Shown: positions 44,930-56,312 of the stretch, one piece after another | Layout: every line of letters begins with the position of its first letter | Numbering within the stretch: the stretch's first letter is position 1 | NCBI GenBank assembly: GCA_026018925.1 | Contig: JAKSZU010000003.1 | Location: forward strand, 192,372,256-192,436,255 | Source: Tupaia tana | Taxonomy: Eukaryota; Chordata; Mammalia; Scandentia; Tupaiidae | Reading direction: 5' to 3' | Length of the DNA stretch: 64,000 nt | Position numbers and translations under genes: made by a program | The notes under the pieces: generated by a model | The model's database searches: none | Told to the model about the DNA's origin: nothing | The model's input: the letters and a program-made list of their open reading frames with translations, nothing else

Positions 44930-45545
44930 ATGGAGGGGCACCAGATTCATCTGCCAAACACCACTTCCAACACATCATTTTCTTGGTTCAAAGTCTTTGA
45001 TGATTCCCCATCATTTGGAGGATAATTTAGCCTGGCATTTAAAGTCTGTCACTGGGTCAGCAGGTGGCGTGGTGGTGAAGTCCCTGCACTCCCTCATGGC
45101 GACTACGGTTTGAGTCTCGGACCTGGTGAATTGCTTTCTCTCTTCCCCTCTCTCTTTGTTTGTCTCTCTCTGGTAAAAATAAAATAACAACAACAACAAC
45201 AACAATAATACATTAAGTAATTCTTTAGAAAAATTTAAAATAAAATCTGGTACATCTTACCTTTTCTGTTCTTGCATCCGCAAGCACTTCCTGATTCTGT
45301 GTTGTGGCCTAGCTGATTGCTTCTCCAATCTTAGAGCAGGCTTCATGCCTCCCGGAAACACTTTCCTCACCTATTCAAAGCTAGCCATCCTTTAAGGCCC
45401 CTCTAAGACTTCTGTTTTCAAGAAAGCCTTCTGTGATCTCTCTAGTCTACTTCCATTGCTCCTTCCCCAAATGCCTAAACCCAAGAAGCCTGCGCTTCAT
45501 GGTTCAGAGAGTTCTCTTGTTGGAAGGGACCTTGGGTATGTCTAT
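44930..45545 (+). mobile_element. L2 LINE 3' fragment, interrupted by family A SINE
   Basis: TTCAAAGTCTTTGATGATTC, CCCCATCATTTGGAGGATAA and GCCTGGCATTTAAAGTCT are on the left. CACTTTCCTCACCTATTCAA and CATCCTTTAAGGCCCCTCTA, with the L2 order, are on the right of the SINE. Confidence 0.75.
45054..45230 (+). mobile_element. Family A SINE inside L2
   Basis: Head GGGTCAGCAGGTGGCGTGGT, B box GGTTTGAGTCTCGG, CT tract, GGTAAAAATAAAAT, (ACA)n, GTAATTCTTTAG. Confidence 0.94.
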
Positions 45546-45666
45546 AGAATAATAGTTACTGGCCTGGGGGCTCAAGGTCTCCACGGGTCTGCATATGGAA
45601 GGGGGATGGCCGTGAGCTAAGCCCAACATTTCAGAAAGTCTATAGGAAATAGGCTATAATGGGTTC

Positions 45667-45699
45667 CAGCCATCTTTGGCTTTGGAAGGGAGAATGAAG
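45667..45699 (+). repeat. 33-bp exact direct repeat, copy 1
   Basis: Begins CAGCCATCTTTGG and ends GGGAGAATGAAG, identical over 33 bases to 49109-49141. Flanks are unrelated on both sides. Confidence 0.9.
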
Positions 45700-46059
45700 T
45701 TTTTTACGACGAGCTTGGCAAACGTTTTCTTTTGCTTGTGTACAGAATTATATTATGTATCGGGCATCTTATTTAAATGAATGACACTGGTTGTTCATGA
45801 AGAAAAATGAAAAAATAAATTATTTTTCATGTAAATGTACAATGGTAGGCAGGTTTTTTTTTTTTCTTTTTCTTTTTTTTATTTAAATCTGGGGGATGCA
45901 GGGCAGTGGGATGAATACAAGGGATCCTTGATAATGAAAAAGGAGCCGTTGGGGTCGTGGGTCTCACCCTAACCAAAGCAGAATCTTCCCTGATGAACCA
46001 ACGGGCCATTCACTCCTCGTGTTGGGCAGCCCTGTGTACCCACTCACTGCAACACTCAC

Positions 46060-46230
46060 TGAGGCTGTGATGTCTCTCATTCGTGTGTCATTTGATTGAC
46101 ATCTGCCAACCCTTGATTATAAATTCCATGAGGGCAGGGCTCTGTGTGATTTCAGCTCACTGTATATCTGTCACCTAACAGTGTCTAGACCACAACAATG
46201 AGTCATTATTTGTTATTTTCTGTTTCACAA
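46060..46230 (+). mobile_element. L2 LINE 3' end
   Basis: AAATTCCATGAGGGCAGGGC, CACTGTATATCTGTCACCTA and the ATGAGTCATTATTTG ending follow the L2 3' UTR. Confidence 0.65.
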
Positions 46231-46739
46231 GGCTGTTAGAGTAAATACATGCAGAAGCACTTCGTAAACTCTAAATCAAGGCCTATAACAATTTTAGGAG
46301 TGGATGCTATTGTCGTCCCTTTGATTCAGTTTTGATGTCCTGGATGGACCCAGCTGTATTCCCCTTTGTCTTCCCATCCTGCCCCTCCCTAGCTTGGTAG
46401 TGAATGACCTAGTGTATAGACTGAGCTTTTCTTCTCCCGTCCATTTCCGTTTTAATTGCTTGTTGAATTAAAATATAATCTGACTAAATGAAGTTCTCCC
46501 CAAGAGTTCTCCTTTTATCTCCCTCTCATTGTCTTCCCTCCATGCAGTTTTACACTATTGACCCCTCTACTCTGCTAGCCACCAAGCAAATAACCAGGAA
46601 CATGAGAATGAATGGTGGAGTCTCTGTCATGAGGCATCTCTTGAGATATTCTTTATGAAAGAGATCTTTGGCCTCTCCCTTGATCATGCCCCTGTAATTA
46701 CGTAGTAGTTTGACAATGCTCTTCTCAAAATGGGGCCCC

Positions 46740-47055
46740 AGGACCTTTGTAGTTGCTGTTTCCTTTGCTTAGTGAGCCCTTCTGAGGCCCTAGAACTTCC
46801 TGTGACTGGTTTTTGCTCCACATTCTCGCTCAAAGGTCATCATCAGACAGGCCTCCTCTGGCCACATTGCTCTGTTTTCTGTCTCCAGGACACTTATCAT
46901 TTTCTGAAATTATCTTGCTATGTTTGGCACATTTTTACTTATTTTGTTATCAGTCTCTCCTCTTAGAACGTAAGCACCATGAGAACAGAATCTTTGCTCA
47001 CCGCAGTAGGTTTTAAGCTTCCTGCAGGGGCACCATATAGTAGGTGATCAGTAAT
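46740..47055 (+). mobile_element. L2 LINE 3' fragment
   Basis: GACACTTATCATTTTCTGAA, ATTATCTTGCTATGTTTGGC, AACGTAAGCACCATGAGAAC and ATAGTAGGTGATCAGTAATA match the L2 3' end in order. Confidence 0.8.
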
Positions 47056-47066
47056 AATATGGACCA

Positions 47067-47311
47067 GGGCTGACCCTGTAGCATGGTGGTTAAGTGCTGT
47101 GTGTGGGGAGTCAGATCCTGCATGGCTGACTATGGTTTGAATCCCAGCCCTAGTGACTTAAAAAATACTCAGGATGAGTGTGTGTGCAACAGGATAGAGA
47201 AATGGAAAAGAGGGATTGCATCATGGCCATGCTTTACTGGGAGGTGCTTTCTCTGTGTGTGTGTGTCTGGTGAGTTGCGTGTGCCCTTTGGCAATAATAA
47301 TAACAAAAATT
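47067..47311 (+). mobile_element. Family B SINE, old
   Basis: Head GGGCTGACCCTGTAGCATGG, B box GGTTTGAATCCCAG, GGGATTGCATCATGGCCATG, CT/GT tract, GCCCTTTGGCAATAATAATA. The arm and palindrome have decayed. Confidence 0.88.
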
Positions 47312-47465
47312 GTGAAACACGACATTGCAGAGACGTTCATGTTGAGTTTTTCCCCTCCTATGGTTTGGCTACTGTACATCTAGAAATGTGTTCGTCACCT
47401 GATCTTTTTCAGGGGTATCGGTCTTGTATCTGAGACTAGAAAACAAGTGTCTCCTTACCAACAGG

Positions 47466-47511
47466 AAAAAAATAATAAAATAAAATAAAATAAAATAAAA
47501 TAAAATAAAAA
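47466..47511. repeat. (TAAAA)n pentanucleotide repeat
   Basis: Eight or so near-perfect TAAAA units. Confidence 0.93.
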
Positions 47512-47649
47512 GAAATCCTTTTCTCTGTCTTAAACAAACCCAGACTCTATCATGAGCCTTGCTTCCTGCTTCCTTCAGCTGTGGTCTGCCTTCTCGGGAT
47601 ATACCTGCCTTGTGTCTCATTCCCGCGGGCAGGACTTTGTGACTTTTAA

Positions 47650-47900
47650 GGTGACAATCAGTTAATCCAATAACAGAATCCTGCTAATGTGCTAAGGGGA
47701 AAGAGTGAAAAAAAGGCTTTTAGCTCTCTCCCTTCTGACTCAGGTAACATCTGTGCCTTTAACAGGGCCCTTCTGGAGACAATTAAATAAATGCTTTATT
47801 GAAACAATAAAATTAATAGGGGTCTCATGGAACTCAATGAAAGGTTTTTAAAAATTAACTTCATTGTTTTTTAAGCTTCAAATCAAGCATTGCTAGGCAA
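47650..47900. promoter_or_regulatory. Candidate distal regulatory island
   Basis: Repeat-free AT-rich DNA with CAATTAAATAAATGC, AAACAATAAAATTAATAG and CATTGTTTTTT (homeodomain- and SOX-like words). Inference only. Confidence 0.25.
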
Positions 47901-48824
47901 GGGGTTGGGCAGGGCCAAATTTGCCTTAAAGCAAGTTCCTGCCCGAAGGGTAGGCATGAGGGCTTAGGAGCCTACACCTGAGCTTCCCCTGGGACAGCCC
48001 GCTGCCACTGTCTTGGGGCCTGGCTGCAAAGGCTCTCTCAGGGACCAGCAAACTTTCTCCAAATACCAGATCTAATTCTGCTCCTGGGACTCTGACTTCA
48101 TAGATTTGTTAATCCCAGTCTCATCAAAAGAAATGTGATGATACCTATCTCATTGAATGAATGAACAATGAACATTAAGGATACTAATTCTGCCAGGAAG
48201 TGGGTGGGACATTTGCTGGGCCTGTATTTGTCTAGATCCAGACCCATCTACTCCGCTGCTTTGCATCATACCCTCGATCTCCAGCCTATAACCCATGGTT
48301 ACTCATTTTTTCCTCAAACTATTTTTGGCCTCTAGAAAGTCCTAAGAAGTCAGAGTTTTTGAACCTCAGAACCAGATGCCAGAGATTTTTGGAAAGCCTG
48401 TTGGTGGTTCTGCCGGGGGGACTGGGAGCAGGATCAATGTGGATCAGGTAACTTTCTCGTGGAGGTTTAGTCTGGTTTAAAAGGTGATGGGATCCTGGAC
48501 AGGAAAGCCCTCATGGAAGATGTGGTTCTCTGTCCAGAGGAATGGAGCTAGCATAAGACTGTCTTCAGGACTCCTCATTATTCCTATCAAGGTAGCACAT
48601 TGATTCAAACCATCTGTGGGCTTGTGAGGTCTGATTAGACTTGGCGTTTCCAACTCTGGGCTCCCGACTTACGCTTTATGTGAATGAGAGGAGCAGGCTG
48701 AGGGTGTGGTTGAAGTTGAGGGTGGACCCTCTCTCTGAGCCCCAGACTCTTGCCCCTAGTGACTCTGGGTTGCAGCTTTAGGCCCTCCCCTCCCCTGGGC
48801 TGCCAACAGGCATTGGGAGGCATC

Positions 48825-49020
48825 TGAACTGGAAGTCAGAAGGCTTCTGTTTCCCAGCTCTGCCCTACACTGGTTGTGTGTCTTTGAACAACTTATTTGG
48901 TCTTTCTGGGTGTTTGTTTTTCATCTGCAAAATGGGGATAATGCCACCTGCTGTGATCATTTCAAGGATCAAATGAGGCACAAGTGCGAGTCACTTTGAA
49001 GTGTATGAATAAAAGATCAT
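48825..49020 (+). mobile_element. MIR SINE
   Basis: GGTTGTGTGTCTTTGAACAA, CATCTGCAAAATGGGGATAA and CAAGGATCAAATGAGGC match MIR. Confidence 0.88.
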
Positions 49021-49108
49021 ACAAAGGTTGTTTTCATCCAGGGTGCTCCCAATCTCAGAGAACAGGGCCTGTCTACCCTGGAATTGCTGTCCCCAAAATA
49101 CTGGGTGT

Positions 49109-49141
49109 CAGCCATCTTTGGCTTTGGAAGGGAGAATGAAG
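49109..49141 (+). repeat. 33-bp exact direct repeat, copy 2
   Basis: Identical to 45667-45699, 3.4 kb away in the same orientation, with abrupt ends. Confidence 0.9.
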
Positions 49142-49214
49142 CTTATGGGGACTTTATCCACCGCTCTGGCTTCCTACTTTCCCTAGAGGGCAACTTCTAT
49201 TCCCCTTCCTGCCT

Positions 49215-50000
49215 CCACTATCCTTGTAGTCTCCCAGACTAGAGATCTTGGAGGTGTTCTTGGCTCATGCTTTCACCCCTTCTGTTCTATCAACACACCT
49301 TTTTCCTCCTTTGAAATTGATCCCAGACTCACCTCTTCTTTCTGGCCTCATGGCCATGACCTTATCTGGGTTTTTCAGGAGCACCCCAACCGGGTTCTCC
49401 CCCTTTGCCTTCGTTCTTCCTCCCCTCTGTGACTTCCTGTACAGAGTTGCCAGGGTAATCTCCCCAAGGGCTGCCTTTTATAGGGTCCCTCCCTAGCTCG
49501 AGAAGGCCTGATGGCTTCCTAATGATCGCAACAAGACTTTCAAAGTCTTTCACTCCCCTGTTCATCTGCTTCGTCCAACCTGATCTCCTGTAATTGCCCT
49601 CTATGCACCTTCCTCTGCATCCAGGCCTGTTTTCCTTATCACCCTCCAAAGAAACTGTGTCCGTTTCCTACTTCCATTCTTTTGCTTGGCATGAGAATAC
49701 CTTCACCTATTCTGCCAGTTCCCTTGGGTCTGCAGCATTCAGCTCGAGTCTCTAGCCGCCACCTCTAGAATTTCCTCAGGAGGTTGACTTCCGGGAATCT
49801 TCTGCTCGATGTTCCCTACATTCTTACTGCTATATTGACAGGCTGATTTAATATTAATTATCTTTCATTTCTCATCTTCCTGCTCTGCCTCCCTTCCCAG
49901 ATTTTAAATCTTAAGAGCTGAGACTCAGTCTTCTATCTTTCCTATAATGTCTAATCAAAGGCTAGGTGCCCAGTAAAATCTTTGTTGGTTAGGTGTTAAA
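49215..50000 (+). mobile_element. L2 LINE 3' fragment, long
   Basis: TCTTGGAGGTGTTCTTGGCT, ATCCCAGACTCACCTCTTC, GTTGCCAGGGTAATCTCC, CCTGATGGCTTCCTAATGAT, CAAAGTCTTTCACTCCCCTG and GGCTAGGTGCCCAGTAAA follow the L2 order. Confidence 0.75.
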
Positions 50001-51149
50001 CGAGGTCTGGTTTGGTGTGTGGAGACAGAACATGGAGATTCTCTATTCTAAATTGAGATTTCTAGTTCCCTCCACTCCTCCCCCACTCCACCCCTGCTCC
50101 TCTGAATCTACCCCCATTCACTATGTCTTCATCCATCAGTAATAAAGCAGGAACAATAGGGGGTTTCTTTCTAATTAAAGGGAGCAGTTAGTGTTTCCAC
50201 TTCAAAGCCCTGAGAGAGAAGACTTTTGTTCCGTGGGCCTGGGAGCTCTGGGAGCCTCCATTGGGTTGGGAAGTAGAGCGCTAGGCCCAGCCAAGCATTA
50301 AGTTTGTGAACCTGAGAGCCCCCCATTTGCAGGCAGAGAAGCTCAAATTTAAAACAACGTAATTTGGTAACTTCAGCTCTGATAAAACAGTTGGGGGAAT
50401 TTCTTTTCTCCTAGCGTCTGAAGCCAATGTTATTACAGGTGTGTGCTTGTCTCTCCCACACCCTTCTCGGCCCCTGTTGGCCCAGTACACACAGCACAAA
50501 CACGTGCTCACATATGAGGGACTCACAAAAAGCACATGGAGCACATGTGATGGGTACCTCCCCTGACTCCTGTTTCCAGGGCACTCTGGCCTGTCCTACC
50601 CACACACTCCGTTACTCTCACATGTCATCTCTCCTCTTCAGAATGCCCAAGAACAAGGAACTCTGGCTTGGGAACTGTGCATTCTCTCTTCAGCTGTAAA
50701 TCAGCTTGAAGAGATGTATTTTCTTTTTTCTAGTTATTGGACCGATCCTCTCACCCAGGCCCAGACTGATTCCCATCTTAATTATGAACTGTTCCTATCT
50801 CTGACCACTGACTAAGACCCCAAAGTGGGTACAAACTAAGGTCCCAATATGATCACCGACTGACACTCCAAAGAGGTTAGACCATGTCCTAACAGTAATC
50901 AACCCAAAACTCTATAGAGAACATAGAATGGATCTTTGGTCTAACAAATCATTTCACATATTTGACCCACTGATCACAAGGAAGATGGGAAAAGTGTTTT
51001 TTTGGGGGGCCCAATTCAACTAGTGGGACTCTGTAGAGCCCATGTCATCAGTCTATCCATTCATCCATCCTGGATATTAAATGCCTATTCTTTGACATGT
51101 AGTGGTAAGCAAGGCTAAATATAGACCCTGTCCTCAAACGTCTCAGTGT
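50001..51149. other. Intergenic, no gene seen
   Basis: 50130-50440 is repeat-free with CTAATTAAAGG and GTAATTTGG motifs and may be conserved. No gene seen. Confidence 0.5.
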
Positions 51150-51412
51150 TAGACTGATAGCACAGGTTTTGGCATTTTGCAATCCTGTGTTCAAGTTTCC
51201 CTTCCTGGACAGACTGGCTGAGCCACTTGGGACAAATGATATAACCTTGGTAAGTCTCAACTCCCTTATGGTCAAATTGGGGATAACAATACTAATGACT
51301 TCTCAGGTGTCAGAAGGATTAAGCGAGGTCATCTATCAAGTGCCAACACAGCTCCTGACACAGAACATAGTAAGCAATAATGACCATTCACTTATTACTA
51401 TTTATTCTGGTG
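51150..51412 (+). mobile_element. MIR SINE
   Basis: GTTCAAGTTTCCCTTCCTGG, ATTGGGGATAACAATACTAA and CACAGAACATAGTAAGCAAT match MIR. Confidence 0.85.
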
Positions 51413-51468
51413 GGGACACAGACTTGTGTATCTCAAATTACAAACTGCATGATAAGAACAGTACTGGT

Positions 51469-51651
51469 GGGGCCAGCAAGTGGCATGGTGGTAGGGGCGT
51501 TGGACTCCCACATGACTGACCATGCATGGTTCAGGTTCTGGACCTGGTAGCTTGCTTTCTCACTCTCCAACCCTGTCCCTCTCTGGTAAAATTAAAAAAT
51601 AACAATGATAAATAAAATATAATATAAAATAAAGCAATTCTTTAAAAAATG
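51469..51651 (+). mobile_element. Family A SINE
   Basis: Head GGGGCCAGCAAGTGGCATGG, decayed B box, CT tract, GGTAAAATTAAAA, AT-rich tail ending CAATTCTTTAAAAAA. TSD GTACTGGT at 51461-51468 and 51652-51659. Confidence 0.94.
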
Positions 51652-51659
51652 GTACTGGT

Positions 51660-53194
51660 TGCACATAGCAGATGAAGGGGGAGCCCCGTAAGAGCCTCTG
51701 GGTCTACTGAAGAAGTCGGAAAGGCTTCTGGAACAAGGGAGGGATGCAGCTGTTGGATAGAGGCTTAAGGTAGTAGATTTGGGGGGGAAATGGAGAGGTA
51801 AGACACTTGTGGGACACAGATAAGGTTGTTTTTTTTTTTTATCAGTTGACGAGGGTGTGTATACTAGTCTCAACTGAACTGGACTGAGGTATAATATCAT
51901 GCTGGGTAAAGTCCCTTCATAATCTAAATGATGTATAGCAATTTAATGTACGAATAATCATTTAAAAAATAATAAAAAATAAAAACAAAAAGAGGGTATG
52001 AGTTTGCTTGGCCGGTTTATTGGGTCCAAGAGAAGGAACTAACATGCATATTCGATCGAGGCCAAGAACAGCATCCCTTTGCAAACTCAGGGTAGTGTAA
52101 TTTGAAGACCACAGAGAGGCGCCATTCCCATGGCACACTTCATCTGAGCACGCCACTACCTGACAAGGCAAGAGTGACTTTTGAAGCATCTAGGAGGGTT
52201 TCAAGGGTATTTGAAGGTGGTGGCGGATGTTGGCCATGCTGAAGCAGTAGCGCCATTAAGAAATGGAGGGCTGGGGTCTCCCAGCTGTGCACCTTCCTTT
52301 GCTCTGACCTCGCCTTCTCCAGCCCCTTTGCTTTCCTGAATACCCCCACCTCCATGGTCCCCTTCCTTTCTTCTTCTTTTCTCTGTGGAGGGCAGGGGTA
52401 CAGGTTTGTCCTCACTGCTTGCTTTCCTCATCCCCCCAAGGCCCCCTCGGGCTCCACTGCTCCACTGCGGGCAGTTTCTGCACACGTGATTCTGACAGCG
52501 TGGGGCATGGCCGCCCTGCTGTGGCCTTGCTTGCTCCCTTGATTATTTCTCCTTAATTGAGCGTAAAGAATGTGAGGAATGTGGAGCAGACCGCATGAGG
52601 AGGGCTCCTGCAGCCCCCTGGGGATCCCGATTCTGGACTCTGGGATGGGAGAACTGCAGATGGCTGGCCCAACTCCACACAGCCAGCGCGTGTGTCCATA
52701 CCTGGTCCCCCAGCCCTTCTGAAGGTAGTGGACCTACTTCTCCAGCCTTGATCTGGTCCCCTCCATGGATGCTCGGGGTCTTTCTTTTTCCTACTTTGTG
52801 CCACAAGAAATTTCCCTTTTTTGTAAAAGTGGGCCGTGCTCTCCCTCTTCCTGGGAGTCTTCCATGATTTAACATGAATAATCCTTATATATCTATAATT
52901 CCAGGTAGAACTGTAAACACTATTCATTCTCATCTGAGGGAGGAGGGGGATGCAATGTTTCTGGCTGCCCTTTGACCTTTCCTGGCTGCTAGGGATTCTG
53001 TTCCTGGGTATGAGAAGTTGTGAGTCCAGGCGCAAACTCAGAATGTTCACTGGTCAGAGAGGCAGCCAGGCCAGGCAGCAGAGTGGATCTGTGAGGGCAC
53101 AGAAGTGTTGTGTACGCTCCTCTGTCCACCCCCTGGACATCAGGGTTCAGCCCTTCCCCCTTCTCAGGTGTGAATGGAAACTGGTGGAGGAAGT
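51660..53194. other. Intergenic, no gene seen
   Basis: 51660-51830 is faintly L2-like (minus). 51990-52230 is an unclassified CpG-bearing segment with an AATAAA on the minus strand. 52543-53050 has antisense open frames without family features. Confidence 0.45.
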
Positions 53195-53418
53195 GCAGGT
53201 TGAAGACTCAGACCTGGGTTCAAATGCTGGCCCAGTCTCTCATTTGCTGGGCAACTTCAGGTGAATTTTTTATCCCTCCAAGGTTCTGTTTTAAGATGAC
53301 AAGGTGCTTCCATGTTGAAGCTGCGGCTGGTATTTCTCCACTTGTAAGGGTGTAAAGATGAAATGGATGTGTTAAAGTATGTGAAGCACATAGCAGACAT
53401 TCTGTTAGTATCTGGCTC
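53195..53418 (+). mobile_element. MIR SINE
   Basis: GACTCAGACCTGGGTTCAAA, CTGGGCAACTTCAGGTGAA and GTGAAGCACATAGCAGACAT match MIR. Confidence 0.8.
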
Positions 53419-53724
53419 TTTGGAGGAGACTTGAAAAAACAGGTTAATTTTTCTAAAAGAGGGTCTGTTTCCTGTAGTAAATGTAATACCCTGTCTCCAG
53501 AGATCCCCGTTGAAGAGACAGAGCAATGCTAAAAAATCCAGTTGGAGGACTTTCACCCAGAGCTGCACAATCCCAGAGCTGCGCTCTGCCACGGAATGGG
53601 TTTGCGCAGCGTGCAAAAGAGTACAGTGGCTGGGAGATTTGACCATCCTGGTTGGTCTGGCTCTTCAGTCGAGGGTAGTGATGGCTGTCTTCCTCACCTC
53701 CCCTCTGACCAAAGGAAATAGCTG

Positions 53725-53825
53725 ATTTTGCAATGGGAGGGATTCAGGCTATATATAAAGAAGAACTTCCTGCCCAGGAGAGCTGTTCCGTGTTGAGATA
53801 GCTAATCTTCCTAGAATAGCTGAGT
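53725..53825 (+). mobile_element. Possible CR1/L3 LINE 3' fragment
   Basis: GGATTCAGGCTATATATAAA, GAAGAACTTCCTGCCCAGGA and GAGCTGTTCC resemble the CR1/L3 3' end. Short and diverged. Confidence 0.4.
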
Positions 53826-55276
53826 GTGGGCTGGTCTCCTTATTTTCACAAACAGGATCCGGTTGGGGGCTGGTTGGGGTATGGGCCAAACTCTCTCAGA
53901 GGTGGGGCTGGGTAGGGTTGTCCTCCACAGTCTCCTCCTATCCTAAGCTTTGCTGGCCCTCTTCTGCTTCCTGCCTCTTGTGTAGGTGACTCTGTGGGGA
54001 GGTTTTGTCTGACAATGGCAAGGTTTAAAAGGTACTGAATATATTCTGCAATTTCTGGAAAGTTCCTGCTGTTAGTGATTTGCAAACTTGTCCTGAGATG
54101 AAAATGCAAAACCAAGTGGGAAGTAAATGGCCCTCATGAGTGACATGGCAGGGAGCTTTACCATTGGGGTGTTTATGTGCAGGGGCCCCTGAGCAGAGCC
54201 ATGGGACCCTTCATCTTTATGGCACCCGGAGTGCTGGGTATTAGCAAGGCTTAGGACAGAGGTTGACCTGCCTGGCCAAAGCTGACATTCCCCTCCACTT
54301 CCTAGACACAGGCAGCTGCTGTTGCCCTCCCCTCAAGGCAGGAGGTGACTAAGGAAGACATCCTGGCCACCTGCAGAGAAGGGTCCCAAGGAAGCTAAGG
54401 TCTGAATGGACAGTAAGAGTTGGAGGAGGGTGTATACTAGGGTAGTGAGGCTTGGGGTGGATGAGGGTAGAGGACTCCTTTGCAGAAATCTCTTTTCCTA
54501 GGAATCACCTGGGCCTTTTTGTGAAGTCAGACACTAGACCTCTCTCTTCCCCAGAGCAGCAGCCCTCCTGGAGCTCAGAAGCAGCTCTGTCCCCTCCTCT
54601 GGCCCCCATCCCCACCCCCATCTGGGTCTACATTCCTGTTCACAGACATAGCAGCCCTGGCGGTGGCCATGGCTGAGCCACATCTGGGGTTCTGACAGCC
54701 ACATCTGCATCCGCCCCTCTCAGAGCTGGTTATTTCTATTCTTTTATCTGCATCTGTGAAATCTGGAGGGGTCTGTGGATTGCTGGGTTCCTGGCCCCGG
54801 GAGCTGTTGGATTCTAGGGGAGGGCTGGAGAGGACTCCCTGTCACCAGGCCCCCATCCCTCTGCAGTCGTGGATTCCTGGCTCTTAGTTCCAGACAGAGA
54901 TGACTAGTGAGCCATTCCATCGGAGCCCCCACCTCCCTCCCCCAGCCCTATTCTGCCTGTGTCAGTCGCTTCTTCCTCCAGGAGCTAATTAGACTTCTCA
55001 GTATTGTTACTGACTCCAAGTTATGGCTTCTGAATGGCAAATGGGAATGGAACGAACTCTTGGGTTGAATGTGAGAGGGAGATGAATATGGGAGATGGGA
55101 GGAGGAAGAACAAGACGGGCCTGGGCACAGGGGCTTCAGATCACCCTGGGCTATGGTAGGGATCCTGGTTGGGGAAAGGCTCTGGGTCATGCCTATGTGC
55201 AGAACAAGATGTAGCCAACATGTTCAGTGTTCGAAGGCCAGGATCATCCTGAAGGGTCCAGGAGGAGACCTTTGCT

Positions 55277-55278
<2 letters not shown>
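53826..55278. other. Intergenic, no gene seen
   Basis: Unique sequence. 54955-55040 holds GAGCTAATTAGACTTC and CAGTATTGTTACTG and may be conserved. No coding segment. Confidence 0.5.
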
Positions 55279-55312
<34 letters not shown>

Positions 55313-55347
55313 ACTAGAGGGCATGTTTGTGCTTTCCAGAGAAAAAC

Positions 55348-55395
<48 letters not shown>

Positions 55396-55588
55396 TGAGG
55401 AAACACCCCCCAGGGGAGATGGTCATGCCATATTCCTTTTCCTCCATTTATTCTTTTTGGGATTTTGGGTAGACATGCACATATGCCTAATGTGCTTCCC
55501 AAGCCACTTGGTCCAGAACTTGAACCATGCAATTGGCCATGTGGGATCCAGCTGCCTTAACCACCAGAAGGGCCATTGGCTGGCTCCT
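55279..55588 (-). mobile_element. Family B SINE, old, GA-expanded
   Basis: Long poly-T, GACTAGAGGGCATGTTTGTG, an expanded GA run (55347-55393), GAGGAAACACCCCCCAGG, B box (GAACTTGAACCATGC), head. Confidence 0.93.
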
Positions 55589-55739
55589 CGACTGTCTTTT
55601 AAGGAGGAGCTCCTGGGGCCACAGGCTGGACCTTCCAGTTGCCTGTGGCCAGATTTCTTTTTTATGACAGGATCCCCTGGCTAGGTTACCTTTTCAAGGC
55701 TGATAGAGGGCTGAAGGCAAAGGGAGCTGAACATTTCTT

Positions 55740-56297
55740 TTTCTTTCTTTCTATCTTTCTTTTTTTTACTTTCTGTGCATTTGCCAGAAAAAGAGAGACA
55801 GAGAGAAAAAGGGAGATAGAGAAAGAAAGTGAGAAATCACCCTTGGCGGGGGGAATGGCTACACCACAATCCCTTTTCCATTTTCTTCTTAGGATTTTGG
55901 GCATGCATGCACACATGCATGGTGTGATTTTTTTTTTTCTTTTTTTGGAGAGGTTTTTGCCATAGGGCGCATGCACTTGGCAGAAAGACAGAGAGAGACA
56001 GAGAGAAAGAAAGTGAGAAATCACCCCTCAGGGGGGATGGTCACACCACAATCCTTTCTCCTCCATTCTCCTCTCGAGATCTTGGGCACGCATGCACACG
56101 CGCCCGGCGTGAGTTTAAGCCACTGGGTCCGGGACTCTAACTGCGGTTGACTACATGGGAGTCCAGCAACAAAGCCATTATGCCAACTGCTGGTCCGCCC
56201 CGGTGTGATTTTATTAAGCTGCCAGGTCCAGGACTTGAACTGTGGTTGTCCATGTGGAAGTTTAGTACCTTAGTCATTATACCTGCTGGCCCCCTGG
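55740..56297 (-). mobile_element. Family B SINE, old, split by a younger B
   Basis: The body is on the left (GCATTTGCCAGAAAAAGAG, GAGAAATCACCCTTGG, GGGCATGCATGCACACATG). The B box and head (GGACTTGAACTGTGG, CCTGCTGGCCCC) are on the right. TSD AGCTGAACATTTCTT (55725-55739) / AACTGAACATTTCTT (56298-56312). Confidence 0.95.
55932..56201 (-). mobile_element. Family B SINE nested in another B
   Basis: Near-consensus, inserted into the older B in the same orientation. TSD GGTGTGATTTT at 55921-55931 and 56202-56212. Confidence 0.97.
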
Positions 56298-56312
56298 AAC
56301 TGAACATTTCTT

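Larger units (their letters stand above)
45700..47066. other. Intergenic, no gene seen
   Basis: Contains T/A-rich sequence and L2 ends at 46060-46230 and 46740-47055. No gene seen. Confidence 0.5.
47512..49214. other. Intergenic, no gene seen
   Basis: 47650-47900 is a repeat-free AT-rich island. 48825-49020 is MIR. 49109-49141 is the second copy of a 33-bp exact repeat. No gene seen. Confidence 0.5.
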
